The notes below the pieces were generated by a model, which was not told where the DNA came from, searched no databases, and saw only the letters and a list, made by a program, of their open reading frames with translations. Made by a program: the position numbers and the translations under genes. This document shows, in pieces, positions 1-11,031 of a stretch of 64,000 nucleotides of DNA (the stretch's first letter is position 1; every line of letters begins with the position of its first letter). Source of the DNA: Halomonas ventosae (lineage in GTDB: Bacteria; Pseudomonadota; Gammaproteobacteria; Pseudomonadales; Halomonadaceae); NCBI RefSeq assembly GCF_004361885.1, contig NZ_SNWH01000004.1, positions 161,295 through 225,294 of the forward strand, written 5' to 3'.

Positions 1-1219
1 GGCGGGGCTGCCCAAGGCGATCAATGCCCTCGAGCCCCGGCTCGGCGAGGCCTTCGCCCTGGGCCACCAGCTGGCGCGCTGCCCCCAAGGGCTGGCCGAG
101 GGCGAGGAGAGCCGGCATCACCGTCTGGAGATGGGACGAGTCCCCGTGGCGCTGCGCGAACAGGCTGGTGCCCTGGTGGTGCCCTTCGCCGATCTCGCCC
201 GCAGCTTGGAAGAGATGGCTGACATCCTGCGCGAGAGCCTCGACCCAGACAAGCATACCGGACTGCCGCGTGAGCAGGCCGAAGCCTGGCTGCCCTTAGT
301 GGCCCTGCTCCACGGGCGTGCCCTGGAGGCAGATGCCTTGTGGCAGGCCTTCGCCGAGCCCGACCCGGACGGCGAGCCTCCGCATGCGCGCTGGCTGACT
401 CTGGAACGCTTGCATGGCGAGCCCGAGCTGAGCTTCTCGGCGAGCCCGGTCTCTGCCGCCCACACCCTCGCCAAGTCTCTGTGGGGCAGTACCTTCGGGG
501 CTGTGGTGACCTCGGCGACGCTCACTGCCCTGGGGCGCTTCGAGCGGCTTCAGGAACGTGCCGGGCTGGCCAACCGCTATCGCTACCAGCGTCTGCCCAG
601 TCCCTTCGACTACTCCCGGGCGGTGCTCAGCGTGCCTCGCGAGGCGGTCGACCCCGCCGACAGAGAGGGACACGAGCGGGCCATCGTCGACTTCGTCGAG
701 GCGCTCGGTGAGCAGGAGACGGTGCTGATGCTGTTCTCGTCACGCGCCCAGCTGCGCGGCGTGGAGAAGGCGCTGTCGACAGGGCGTCGTGAGCGGGTGA
801 TGGCACAGGACCGCCTGCCCAAGCGCGAACTGATCAGTCGCCACCGGGCGCGGGTGGACGCGGGGGAGGGCAGCATCATCTTCGGCCTGGCGAGCTTCGC
901 CGAGGGTATCGACCTGCCCGGCGACTACCTCAACCATGTGGTGATCACGCGACTGCCCTTCGCGGTGCCGGACGACCCGGTGGGCGCGACGTTGGCCGAA
1001 TGGATCGAGAGCCGGGGCGGCAATGCCTTCATGCGCATCAGCGTGCCGGACGCCTCGATCAAGCTGGTCCAGGCTTGTGGCAGGCTGATTCGCCAGGAGG
1101 CCGATAGTGGGCGCATTACCCTGCTCGATCGCCGGGTACTGACCCGCCGCTATGGCCAGGCGCTGCTGGATGCGCTGCCGCCCTTCGTGCGCGAGATCGA
1201 CGGCGTGCGCAAGGTCTGA
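1..1219 (+). CDS. dinG: ATP-dependent DNA helicase DinG, 3' part (5' end outside window)
   Basis: The frame is open from base 2 and ends at TGA 1217-1219, giving about 405 C-terminal residues of a protein that is normally about 700 residues long. Superfamily 2 (XPD/DinG-type) helicase motifs are visible: VVTSATLTAL, the motif V region GLASFAEGIDLPG, and the motif VI region QACGRLIRQ. DinG is a 5'-3' helicase that removes R-loops and D-loops during replication-transcription conflicts. The N-terminal Walker A and Fe-S cysteines lie outside the window. It converges on the DAHP synthase gene, with a perfect hairpin between them. Confidence 0.9.
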   Translation, partial: AGLPKAINALEPRLGEAFALGHQLARCPQGLAEGEESRHHRLEMGRVPVALREQAGALVVPFADLARSLEEMADILRESLDPDKHTGLPREQAEAWLPLVALLHGRALEADALWQAFAEPDPDGEPPHARWLTLERLHGEPELSFSASPVSAAHTLAKSLWGSTFGAVVTSATLTALGRFERLQERAGLANRYRYQRLPSPFDYSRAVLSVPREAVDPADREGHERAIVDFVEALGEQETVLMLFSSRAQLRGVEKALSTGRRERVMAQDRLPKRELISRHRARVDAGEGSIIFGLASFAEGIDLPGDYLNHVVITRLPFAVPDDPVGATLAEWIESRGGNAFMRISVPDASIKLVQACGRLIRQEADSGRITLLDRRVLTRRYGQALLDALPPFVREIDGVRKV

Positions 1220-1282
1220 GCGGCAGACCTGGGACGAGGGAGGGCGAAGCCCGATCAGCGGCGCTGTTTGTTGCTCGCAACG

Positions 1283-1312
1283 CACTGGCCCGCCATGAGA
1301 GGCGGGCCAGTG
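1283..1312. terminator. 12-bp perfect hairpin between convergent genes
   Basis: CACTGGCCCGCC (1283-1294) and GGCGGGCCAGTG (1301-1312) are perfectly complementary around a 6-nt loop. The hairpin lies between the 3' ends of dinG and the minus-strand DAHP synthase gene. No clear T-tract follows on either strand, so a bidirectional terminator is inferred from position and stem strength. Confidence 0.6.
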
Positions 1313-1334
1313 AGGGTGGGGATCGGCGACAGGG

Positions 1335-2414
1335 TCAAGCGGCCTGGCGTCGCTCGGCCAGCACCGGCGCAAGCTTCTCGTTCATGCGCTTGAAGGCTTC
1401 GACGGTGGTGTCCCAGTCGATGCAGGCATCGGTGATCGAGACGCCATAGGCGAGATCGGCGGGGTCGTCGGTCATCTTCTGGTTGCCCCAACCGATATTG
1501 GACTCGACCATCAGGCCGATGATCGAGCGGTTGCCGTCGAGGATCTGGTTGGTGACGTTTTCCATTACCAGCGGCTGCAGGGCCGCATCCTTGTTGGAGT
1601 TGGCATGGGAGCAGTCGATCATGATGTTGGGCTTGATGCCGGCCTTCTTGAGTGCTTGTTCGGCCAGCGCCACGCTGACGCTGTCGTAGTTGGGCTTGCC
1701 GTTGCCGCCGCGCAGTACCACATGGCCATAGGCGTTGCCGCGCGTGCGAATGATCGCCACCTGGCCGGCCTGGTCGATGCCCAGGAAGTTATGGGGGTGA
1801 GAGACCGACTGCAGGGCATTGACCGCGACATCCAGGCTGCCATCGGTGCCATTCTTGAAGCCCACCGGGCAGGAGAGGCCCGAGGACATCTCACGGTGGG
1901 TCTGGGACTCGGTGGTACGCGCGCCGATGGCTGACCAGCTGATGCAGTCCTGGATGTACTGGGGCGAGATCGGGTCCAGTGCCTCGGTGGCTAGCGGCAG
2001 GCCCATCTCGGCGAGTTCCACCAGCAGCCTGCGGGCGATATGCAGGCCCTCCTCGATCTCGAAGGAGCCGTTGAGATGAGGGTCGTTGATCAGGCCCTTC
2101 CAGCCCACGGTGGTGCGCGGCTTCTCGAAATAGACGCGCATCACGATGTACAGGCTCTCCTTGACCTCATCGGCCAGCCGGCGCAGGCGCCGGGCGTAGT
2201 CGAGTGCCGCGTCCACGTCATGGATGGAGCAGGGACCCACCACCATCAGCAGGCGAGGGTCACGACCGTCCAGAATGGCCTGGATGGTCTCGCGGCCCTC
2301 GATCACCGTGCGCTCGGCGGGCTGAGTAAGGGGGATCTCTCGCTTCAGGGCCTCGGGAGTGATCAGGACGTCCTGGGCAAGAACATTGAGGTTATTGACC
2401 TGCTGATCTGACAT
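1335..2414 (-). CDS. aroF: class I 3-deoxy-7-phosphoheptulonate (DAHP) synthase
   Basis: A 359-residue enzyme condensing phosphoenolpyruvate and erythrose 4-phosphate in the first step of the shikimate pathway. Family signatures include GPCSIHD, MRVYFEKPRTTVGWKGL, GARTTESQTHRE and IDCSHANSNKD. The variants LATEALDP and DCSH.NSNKD recall the Tyr-sensitive AroF isozyme more than AroG, but this comparison is from memory and the feedback specificity is not proven. The ATG at 2414 is chosen because AGGAAG lies 7 nt upstream; a longer in-frame reading to 2492 has no family match. It is a single gene, transcribed away from algU. Confidence 0.93.
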   Translation of the reverse strand: MSDQQVNNLNVLAQDVLITPEALKREIPLTQPAERTVIEGRETIQAILDGRDPRLLMVVGPCSIHDVDAALDYARRLRRLADEVKESLYIVMRVYFEKPRTTVGWKGLINDPHLNGSFEIEEGLHIARRLLVELAEMGLPLATEALDPISPQYIQDCISWSAIGARTTESQTHREMSSGLSCPVGFKNGTDGSLDVAVNALQSVSHPHNFLGIDQAGQVAIIRTRGNAYGHVVLRGGNGKPNYDSVSVALAEQALKKAGIKPNIMIDCSHANSNKDAALQPLVMENVTNQILDGNRSIIGLMVESNIGWGNQKMTDDPADLAYGVSITDACIDWDTTVEAFKRMNEKLAPVLAERRQAA

Positions 2415-2720
2415 TGTGCTTCCTGTGTCGTGTCTGCGCGGATGGCGATGGCAAGTGGCGTCTACTATCGCGCGCGGGGAGCGCAAATTCAATTGCCACG
2501 AAAGCCTGTCGAGCCGCGCTTGCCTGGCTCTGCGGCATCAGGGCATGGCAAGTGGCTTGATGGACGTTCAAGAAACAGGAACACTTGACCCCCTCATGAT
2601 TGATGATCCTGATCCTTCAGCGGCTCCAAGACCCAGGTTGACACCATGCTAGCCATATCAGTTCCTTCACCATTCGCCATCGGGTCACCCCTCGCGTCGC
2701 TTTGTTCGGGGAGGGCCTGA
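2415..2720. other. divergent intergenic region DAHP synthase / algU
   Basis: About 306 bp without a supported gene. It must carry the promoters for aroF (minus) and algU (plus). A TTGACA at 2638-2643 has no convincing -10 at 16-18 bp. GGAACACTT at 2578-2586 followed by TCCTGA at 2607-2612 recalls an RpoE-type promoter, but the spacing is too long. A clear SD, GGAGG, lies at 2710-2714 before algU. Confidence 0.5.
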
Positions 2721-3326
2721 ATGGGCAATCGGGAAACCGATCAGCAGCTCGTCGAGCGCGCCCAGCAGGGCGATACGCGAGCCTTCGATCTGCTGGTAAA
2801 GAAGTATCAGCACAAGATCATTGGCCTGATCGGCCGCTATGTGCATGACCACGCCGAGGTGCAGGATGTCGCCCAGGAGGCCTTCATCAAGGCCTATCGT
2901 GCGCTGGGAAAGTTTCGAGCCGACAGTGCCTTCTACACCTGGATGTATCGCATTGCCATCAACACCGCGAAGAACCATCTGGTCTCCAAGGGCCGCCGCC
3001 CCCCGGGCAGCGACCTGGATATCGTCGATGCCGAGATCGTCGACCACAGTGGACGACTGGCCGATACCGAGACCCCCGAGGCGGCCATGGCCCGCGACCA
3101 GTTGGAGGCAGCGATCTTCGAGGCCATCGATAACCTGCCCGACGATCTGCGCACCGCGATCACCCTGCGTGAGCTCGATGGCCTCTCCTACGAGGACATC
3201 GCTGCCATCATGCAGTGCCCGGTGGGTACCGTTCGCTCGCGGATATTTCGGGCCCGGGAGGCGGTGGATCAGCACATCCGCCCGCTGGTGACCACTTCGC
3301 GCAACCAGGAGTCAACGACGGAATGA
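2721..3326 (+). CDS. algU: extracytoplasmic-function sigma factor AlgU/RpoE
   Basis: A 201-residue sigma-70 family ECF factor. Region 2 is visible near residues 20-90 (DVAQEAFIKAYRAL, FYTWMYRIAINTAKNHL) and region 4 near 135-185 (LPDDLRTAITLRELDGLSY, GTVRSRIFRARE). In this family the factor directs RNA polymerase to envelope-stress promoters and, in pseudomonads and relatives, to exopolysaccharide genes. GGAGG sits 6 nt before the ATG. It is the first gene of algU-mucA-mucB-mucD, whose other products restrain or feed signals to it. Autoregulation is likely from the family, but no clean RpoE-type promoter could be placed upstream. Confidence 0.95.
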   Translation: MGNRETDQQLVERAQQGDTRAFDLLVKKYQHKIIGLIGRYVHDHAEVQDVAQEAFIKAYRALGKFRADSAFYTWMYRIAINTAKNHLVSKGRRPPGSDLDIVDAEIVDHSGRLADTETPEAAMARDQLEAAIFEAIDNLPDDLRTAITLRELDGLSYEDIAAIMQCPVGTVRSRIFRAREAVDQHIRPLVTTSRNQESTTE

Positions 3327-3402
3327 GACACGTCGTGGCCAATCTTCATGCTTTTTGTCGATTTGCTGAACTGTCGGGCCGCCACGACGTCATATGCGGT
3401 GA

Positions 3403-3498
3403 GCCGATCCGCGATCGGCGGATAACAACATGCCGACATGGCCAAGGCGACAGTGCCGATGTCGGATCAATAGGCTGTCGAATGACCCGATTCGGGTC
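3403..3498. repeat. three inverted repeats in the algU-mucA gap
   Basis: The 199-bp gap between algU and mucA contains three dyads: GCCGATC-CGC-GATCGGC (3403-3419), CCGACAT (3433-3439) pairing with ATGTCGG (3459-3465), and GACCCGA-T-TCGGGTC (3484-3498). They lie on the transcript that would link the sigma factor to its anti-sigma factor. They could attenuate, process or stabilise the mRNA, or bind a regulator. Confidence 0.5.
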
Positions 3499-3525
3499 GC
3501 CTTGTCGAGTATGAGGGTGTGAAGA

Positions 3526-4239
3526 ATGAGTCACAACGCACGGGAATCGCTTTCTGCCCTGATGGATAACGAAGGGGATGAGCTTGAGCTGCGTCGAGTG
3601 CTTAAGTCCCTGGATGATGCTCCGGATGTGGCCGAGATCTGGCGCCGCTATCACTTGATGCGTAGTGTGCTGCGACGGGAACCTGGCATCGATGTCGCCA
3701 GCGACCTTTCGGCAGGCATCATGGCACGCCTGCAGGACGAGCCATTGCCGCGTCGTGGAGAAGGCGCTCTAGCGTCCGGTCGGCCGGTGTCCCTGGCACG
3801 CGGTGCCGGCATTGCGGCGGCGGTGACCCTCATGGTCATCAGCGGTGTGCAGTTCTATAATGGCAGTCTCGATTCGCAGCAGGCACCTTCCTCGGTGGCC
3901 TTGCAGGGCCCGTCGGCGGATGCGCGGCAGGCCGCCAGTCCTTCCGCATTCGGCGGCTCGGGGCTGGCAGCCTCGGGATTCGAGGGACGCTCCACCCTGC
4001 CGGAACTGCCATTCTTGCAGACGCCCCCGGGTAACGCCCGCGGGGCCATGACGGTAGGGGCGGATTTCCGGTCACCGCCGTTCCTCTCCCCGCGCCAGTC
4101 GGCTCGGGACGACCTGCAGCAGGCACAGTTGCTGCAATCCTACCTGGACCGCCATGCACAGGGTGCGGCTTATCGCAGCGGTGATACCTGGTTGCCGTTG
4201 CTGCGTGCATCCGGCAGCGAGTCCCTGGGGCAACGCTGA
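3526..4239 (+). CDS. mucA: anti-sigma factor MucA/RseA
   Basis: A 237-residue inner-membrane anti-sigma factor. The N-terminal cytoplasmic sigma-binding domain is recognisable (ESLSALMDNEGDELELRRVL, then AEIWRRYHLMRSVLR). A single membrane segment lies near residues 92-108 (GAGIAAAVTLMVISGVQF), and a Ser/Gly/Pro-rich periplasmic tail follows. By family knowledge it sequesters AlgU until cut by regulated proteolysis. The stop TGA (4237-4239) overlaps the mucB ATG by one base, implying translational coupling. The start follows an SD-like GAGGG about 10 nt upstream. Confidence 0.9.
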   Translation: MSHNARESLSALMDNEGDELELRRVLKSLDDAPDVAEIWRRYHLMRSVLRREPGIDVASDLSAGIMARLQDEPLPRRGEGALASGRPVSLARGAGIAAAVTLMVISGVQFYNGSLDSQQAPSSVALQGPSADARQAASPSAFGGSGLAASGFEGRSTLPELPFLQTPPGNARGAMTVGADFRSPPFLSPRQSARDDLQQAQLLQSYLDRHAQGAAYRSGDTWLPLLRASGSESLGQR

Positions 4240-5255
4240 TGGGCCTGGGTCGACCGGCCCGCGCCTTCGTCGGGATGCTGGTCGCGGCCGTGTTGCCGCT
4301 CTCGGTGGCGGCTGTGGCTCAGTCGCAATCCGCTGCGGCTGAGCGGTTCGACTGCCAGGGCCTCGCAGAGCAAGGGCCACCGGAGAGCGCCCTGGGTTGG
4401 TTGGAGCGCAGCCTGTGGGCCAACCACTGTTATGAGTTCCGGGCGCGGGCGGTCCGCATCGGTGTCGACGGAGTACGGTCCGTGGCACTTTCCCACGACG
4501 TCATGGAGGGGGTCGAACGCGAGGTCGCTAAATTCCTGGATGGTTCCCCGGTAGTCTTCGAACGTCGCGGGCGTATCGGCCGCCTCAGTTGGGCCGAGGG
4601 TGATGCCCCGGTCCCCGCCTCACCGGCGGGCATCGCCGAACACCTTGATGGTCTCTATCGCCTGCAGTTGAGTGGTGAGGCGCGCCTGGCCAATCGCACA
4701 ACCATCCGTCTCGATATCGAATCCCTGGATGGCTTGCGCTACGGCCATCGCTTCTGGCTTGATACCGCCACGGGGCTGCCGCTCAAGCAGGTTCTGCTGG
4801 ACGAGCGGGGGCGTGTGGTGGAAACCTTCCAGATCACCGAACTGCACCAACCCCAGCTCTACCAGGGCGAGATCGGTCTCGACCGACGCCGTCCCCGACC
4901 GCATGACCCCTGGCGACCCGCCTGGCTGCCTACCGGCTTCATCCCTCTACCGGTGGAGACTCACAGCGCTCGCCAGGGGGATGACATCACCCACCGCGTC
5001 TACAGTGACGGCCTGGCGACTCTCAGCCTGTTCGTGGAGCCCGTGGAGGGCGCCGATCAGCTGATCCCGGGCCTGCATCGTCTCGGCGCCTCCCATGCGG
5101 CGGTTCGTCACAGGGAGCTCGGCGGCCAGTTACGCCAGGTGATGGCGATGGGCGAGCTACCGCCCGGCGTTCTGCTGCGCGTGGCCGATACGGTGGAGTG
5201 GCAGGATGGCAGAAAAAGCAGCGACGGCGCCGGCAGTGAAGGCGAGGTGCCGTGA
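4239..5255 (+). CDS. mucB: periplasmic sigma-E regulator MucB/RseB
   Basis: A 338-residue protein with an N-terminal signal peptide (hydrophobic run near residues 9-28, then a Ser/Ala-rich cleavage area). It has the two-part MucB/RseB fold: a large LolA-like domain (residues about 40-210) and a small C-terminal domain with conserved aromatic and basic residues. In the family it binds the periplasmic part of MucA and shields it from the DegS/AlgW protease, and it senses lipids or LPS. It overlaps mucA and is followed directly by mucD. The mucC/rseC gene usually found here in Pseudomonas is absent. Confidence 0.9.
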   Translation: MGLGRPARAFVGMLVAAVLPLSVAAVAQSQSAAAERFDCQGLAEQGPPESALGWLERSLWANHCYEFRARAVRIGVDGVRSVALSHDVMEGVEREVAKFLDGSPVVFERRGRIGRLSWAEGDAPVPASPAGIAEHLDGLYRLQLSGEARLANRTTIRLDIESLDGLRYGHRFWLDTATGLPLKQVLLDERGRVVETFQITELHQPQLYQGEIGLDRRRPRPHDPWRPAWLPTGFIPLPVETHSARQGDDITHRVYSDGLATLSLFVEPVEGADQLIPGLHRLGASHAAVRHRELGGQLRQVMAMGELPPGVLLRVADTVEWQDGRKSSDGAGSEGEVP

Positions 5256-5331
5256 ACCTTTTGTCACCCAGGCGGTATCTAGGGGGCGCCCTAGCTTACC
5301 TTCCCATTTTTTGTCGATGCAGGAGCCTTTC

Positions 5332-6753
5332 ATGAAGCGCATGACCCGACACTTTTCCCTCTGGATGCTGGTCGTCACGGCCTTGCTCAGCTGGCAGAGC
5401 GCCATGGCTCGTGAGCTGCCAGACTTCACTGAGCTGGTTGAGCAGGCTGCGCCCGGTGTGGTGAACATCTCCACCTCGCGGATAGTGGAGCGCCAAGCGT
5501 CGCCCTTTCATAACTTTGGGGGTCAGGAGATTCCCGAGATCTTTCGTCACTTCTTCGGTGACCGGATTCCGATGCCACCTGGCAATGGCCCGGGGCGTAG
5601 TGAGGAGCGTCAATCGCTGGGCTCGGGCTTCGTCATCGACGAGGATGGCTACATCATGACCAACGCCCACGTGGTGGACGGTGCGGACGAGATCTTGGTG
5701 CGCCTCAACGACCGGCGCGAGCTTCAGGCCGAGCTGATCGGGTCCGATGCCAAGACAGATATCGCTCTGCTCAAGGTGGACGCCAACAACCTGTCGACGC
5801 TCACCTTGGGCGACTCCGATAAGCTGCGTGTCGGCGAATGGGTCGCCGCGATCGGCTCGCCCTTCGGCTTCGATCACTCCGTGACGGCCGGCATCGTCAG
5901 TGCCATCGATCGTACCCTGCCGCGCGACGCCTACGTGCCTTTCATCCAGACCGATGTGGCCATCAACCCCGGCAACTCCGGCGGTCCGCTGTTCAATCTG
6001 GACGGCGAAGTGGTCGGCATCAACTCCCAGATCTTCACCCGCAGCGGTGGCTTCATGGGGCTTTCCTTTGCAATCCCGATCAACGTGGCCATGGACGTGG
6101 CCGATCAGCTGCGCAGTGACGGCCAGGTGCGTCGTGGCTGGCTGGGGGTGATGATCCAGCCGGTATCGCGTGATCTGGCCGAATCCTTCGGCATGGACAC
6201 TGCCGAGGGGGCGCTGATCGCCGACCTCGATCCCCAGGGGCCGGCCGCTCGCGCCGGGCTTCAGGCCGGGGACATCATTCTGGCGGTGAACGGTGAGGCG
6301 GTGGAGAGCTCCAGCACGCTGCCGCGTCTGATCGGTCGAGTCAGCCCGGGCAGCGAGGTGACCTTGACGCTGCTGCGCAATGGCGAGCGTCGCGAGCTGA
6401 CCGTCACCGTGGGTGACTGGCCCGACACGGCGGATGCTTCGGCGAACGCCCAGAACGCAGAACCCACGCCGGCACGGTTGGGCATCGCAGTGAGCCCCTT
6501 GTCGGACGCCGAGCAGCGCAAGCTCGGTATCGAGGGTGGTGTTCGGGTACGCGAGATCGATCCCCGCGGTACGGCGGCAGAGGCCGGCATCCGGGCCGGG
6601 GATATCCTGGTCAGCATCGACCATCGTGCGGTAGAGGGCCCGGAGCATCTGGCCGAGCTGGTCGCCGAGCTGCCTGAGGACCGGGCGATTCCGGTGCGTC
6701 TCTACCGCGACGGCCACTCACTGTTCGTGGCGCTGCGCCTTTCCAGCGACTGA
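5332..6753 (+). CDS. mucD: periplasmic serine protease MucD/DegP-type (Do family)
   Basis: A 473-residue HtrA protease. A signal peptide (residues 1-25) is followed by a trypsin-like domain with His in TNAHVVDG, Asp in KTDIALLKV and Ser in NPGNSGGPLF, then two PDZ domains (about 255-345 and 375-460). It degrades or refolds damaged envelope proteins and dampens AlgU activity in related bacteria. ATG 5332 is chosen because AGGAG lies at 5321-5325 and a signal peptide begins there; the reading frame extends to 5206 inside mucB without support. It is the last gene of the stress operon, with a strong hairpin after it. Confidence 0.94.
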   Translation: MKRMTRHFSLWMLVVTALLSWQSAMARELPDFTELVEQAAPGVVNISTSRIVERQASPFHNFGGQEIPEIFRHFFGDRIPMPPGNGPGRSEERQSLGSGFVIDEDGYIMTNAHVVDGADEILVRLNDRRELQAELIGSDAKTDIALLKVDANNLSTLTLGDSDKLRVGEWVAAIGSPFGFDHSVTAGIVSAIDRTLPRDAYVPFIQTDVAINPGNSGGPLFNLDGEVVGINSQIFTRSGGFMGLSFAIPINVAMDVADQLRSDGQVRRGWLGVMIQPVSRDLAESFGMDTAEGALIADLDPQGPAARAGLQAGDIILAVNGEAVESSSTLPRLIGRVSPGSEVTLTLLRNGERRELTVTVGDWPDTADASANAQNAEPTPARLGIAVSPLSDAEQRKLGIEGGVRVREIDPRGTAAEAGIRAGDILVSIDHRAVEGPEHLAELVAELPEDRAIPVRLYRDGHSLFVALRLSSD

Positions 6754-6793
6754 TTGCCTCGCAGCGCCAGGCGACTGTTAGTGCGCGTAGTGC

Positions 6794-6823
6794 GCGACCC
6801 AACGGCACCTGCCGTCGGGTCGC
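6794..6823 (+). terminator. hairpin downstream of mucD
   Basis: GCGACCC (6794-6800) pairs with GGGTCGC (6817-6823) and ACGGC (6802-6806) with GCCGT (6811-6815), with one mismatch and a 4-nt loop. TATATCT follows. It is likely the 3' boundary of the algU operon. Confidence 0.6.
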
Positions 6824-7424
6824 TATATCTGGCAGTCGCATCCCGCTAGCATGGCGCCCATATCGACCATTGACCATCGACGACAGCCAGCCATAACCCG
6901 CCAAAAATACCCTCCCGCACCATCTCTTCCTTCAGTTTTTCCCGCCCTGACAATTCAACTTATACCGCTTGAAACTTGGCTTCTTGCTGCATGAAGGATG
7001 GCGCGTCAGCTGTAACTGTTTGCTCCAGCCGAGCGGTGTTGACGGAGAGGCCGGCCTTTATGATGAGGGAATCGCCCGCCAGGTCGCTGGAAATATCCAC
7101 CGCTTGCTGGCCGGTTATGCGCTCGTGAGTTGCGTGACCGAAGGCGTTGACAGAGTCTCTTTTAGAGCGTTTATTCTCCTTCTAGGATGTTACAGTTCAT
7201 TCAAGGGTCCATGAAGCCAAGGGGATTGCACATGGAAGCAGCACGTTGCAACGGCGTCGAGTGGGCACACCTGCTACGGCGGCATGGAGCCTCATTGCTC
7301 GTGTCCGAGCCACGCCTGCTGGCGCCGCGCGGTCGATTGCCGAGGCGCGTGCGGTATCGGGTCATCGCCGCAAAGCCTTAAAAAATACCCACCTAAACAA
7401 TACAATATATGTTAGGGAACGGTC
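6824..7424. other. 601-bp non-coding region upstream of the porin gene
   Basis: No supported gene. Short open frames here have no recognisable family, signal or good SD. The only candidate signal is a sigma-70-like promoter, TTGACA (7147-7152), 17-bp spacer, TTTATT (7170-7175), which would give a leader of about 240 nt for the porin mRNA. A TACAAT at 7401-7406 is too close to the start codon to be used alone. Confidence 0.4.
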
Positions 7425-8816
7425 ATGAATGGGATCACCTTCAAGACACTGGCCATTGTGCTGGGTGTCTCCAGTACCGCCTTCACGGCACCTTACGTCT
7501 TCGCGGAGACCAGCAGCGAGCAGCAGCAGGTCATTCAGCAGTTGCGACAGCAGCTCAACGAGATACAAGCTCGCCTGCAGCGTCTGGAAAGTCAGCAGGG
7601 CAGTCAGCCGTTAACCAGCGGCAATGCCGGGGTAGTCGAGCAGGGGGAGACGACGTCTGGCAAGAGTACCGCCGGTGAGAAGGGCCGCGGGCCGGCCAGC
7701 GATGAGCAGAGCCTGGCGCAAGAGAACAGAACGATTCTCGAAAAGATGCAGCAGACCCAGATCAGCGGGACGCTTGAATTTGCGCACAACATCAACGATT
7801 GGGATGAGACCGACAAGGAGACCGGTGGTGACATAGAATTTGGCAAGTTGATTCTGGGCGCTGATGGTTCGGTCGACAATCTGATCTACTCGTTCCAGTA
7901 TCGTTTCTATGATGGCTACCGCTTCCTGCATCATGGCTGGCTGGGTTACCAGCTCAACGATGCCAATACTCTCAAGCTGGGTCTGGTTCAGGCGCCATTC
8001 GGCAACATGGATTACGGCTATCTTGGCTGGTATGGTAACCTGCCCTATCTGGCGGGTTTCAATGACAACCAGAATGTGGGGCTCAAGTGGCACCACGATG
8101 CGGGTGCCTGGAACACTGACCTGGCATTTTTCAAGAATAACCAGCTGGGAAGCACCAATAATAGCTACGGTGCCAACCCGCCTGGCGGCACCGATTACGG
8201 TGAGCAGGGCAATAAGTCCGAAAATCAGCTCGCTGCGCGCATCGCTTACATTTTTGGTTACGACACCGATTACACCACCGAGATCAACTTCTCCGCCAGG
8301 GGTGGCCAGCTTTACAACGAACAGACCCATGACAGCGGCGATAACTGGGCCACGGCACTGGGCCTGAGTGGAAACTATGGCAACTGGAGCACCCTGCTGC
8401 AGGCCACGGCATATGCATACCATGCACAGAACCCTGACGAATCCGAAACGGGTATCTCCAACAATGCCATCCAGGTCGGGGCGTTTGATTTTAACTACTT
8501 GATTCCAGCCAAGGGGCAGATGTATTCCGCCAGTCTGGCCTACAGCATGGATGTCGATTGGGGCCCGGTTAAGAACCTTTATCTCTACAACGATTACAGC
8601 TATATCAGCCCGGATGGCGACTATTCGCCCATCAACGGCGGATTTGGCGATATGGGTGATCCCCAGCTCAACGACTTGGGTTTCAAGCTGACGGCCGGGC
8701 CTTACTATGCCTGGTTCGATATCGTGACCAACAAGAACGGTCTGAACTACTTCGGTTCACCGGTGGATAACGATTGGCATACCAGCTATATGACTCACTT
8801 CGGGATCAACTTTTGA
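7425..8816 (+). CDS. outer-membrane porin with N-terminal coiled coil
   Basis: A 463-residue protein with a signal peptide (cleavage likely after about residue 27). A Gln-rich coiled-coil stretch follows (about 31-60: EQQQVIQQLRQQL, RLQRLESQ), then a long run of alternating aromatic/polar strands typical of a beta-barrel, ending in Phe as outer-membrane proteins do. The layout resembles OprO/OprP-like trimeric porins, but the substrate cannot be told from sequence. AGGGAA lies upstream of the ATG. It stands alone between long untranslated regions. Confidence 0.75.
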   Translation: MNGITFKTLAIVLGVSSTAFTAPYVFAETSSEQQQVIQQLRQQLNEIQARLQRLESQQGSQPLTSGNAGVVEQGETTSGKSTAGEKGRGPASDEQSLAQENRTILEKMQQTQISGTLEFAHNINDWDETDKETGGDIEFGKLILGADGSVDNLIYSFQYRFYDGYRFLHHGWLGYQLNDANTLKLGLVQAPFGNMDYGYLGWYGNLPYLAGFNDNQNVGLKWHHDAGAWNTDLAFFKNNQLGSTNNSYGANPPGGTDYGEQGNKSENQLAARIAYIFGYDTDYTTEINFSARGGQLYNEQTHDSGDNWATALGLSGNYGNWSTLLQATAYAYHAQNPDESETGISNNAIQVGAFDFNYLIPAKGQMYSASLAYSMDVDWGPVKNLYLYNDYSYISPDGDYSPINGGFGDMGDPQLNDLGFKLTAGPYYAWFDIVTNKNGLNYFGSPVDNDWHTSYMTHFGINF

Positions 8817-9199
8817 TCCGCCGAGAAATATCTTTAGCTGGGATTTGGCATGCTGCTGTCGCCAGCTGAAGACAGATCATATTCGTGCTCCATACCCGGT
8901 TCGGTTGCGTGACCGACACATCAGGCGGCAGCTAGGGATAGAGCTTGTGATCGGGGTGCGGCCGTCGGTCATCTGTCCTGGCGCCATGCCGGCAAGCCCA
9001 TGCTGCGCATCAGCCGCTGCGCGCTTGCGGTCGACACTGCTTGGGTCAGCGGTTCTCTGACCGGTGGTCAGAATGGGCGTGGCCTTGTCTGACGACAACC
9101 CCGTCTCCTCGCTGTACAATGCCAACACTTTGATTTTCGCGCTCGCTCGGGTACCTGCCCAGCTGGTATATGGGTGCGTACATGAACCGGATTCCATGC
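8817..9199. other. intergenic region porin / lepA
   Basis: About 380 bp with no supported gene. It contains a promoter candidate for the lepA operon (see 9092-9120). No obvious terminator hairpin follows the porin gene. Confidence 0.5.
9092..9120 (+). promoter_or_regulatory. candidate sigma-70 promoter for the lepA operon
   Basis: ACGACA (9092-9097), a 17-bp spacer and TACAAT (9115-9120). The -10 matches the consensus at 5 of 6 positions and the -35 at 4 of 6. It lies about 80 bp before lepA and is the best-scoring promoter-like pair seen in this gap. Confidence 0.45.
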
Positions 9200-11017
<1,818 letters not shown>

Positions 11018-11031
11018 GAACGGATAAACAC

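Noticed and set aside
2638..2666. TTGACA at 2638-2643 as the algU promoter
   Set aside because: No acceptable -10 hexamer lies 15-19 bp downstream.
118..6717. Long open frames on the strand opposite dinG, algU, mucA and mucD (up to 473 codons)
   Set aside because: They mirror highly GC-rich coding sequence of recognised genes, have no family signatures and no SD. They are antisense shadows.
6969..7381. Two 64-81 codon frames upstream of the porin gene
   Set aside because: They lack SD sites, family similarity and consistent codon bias.
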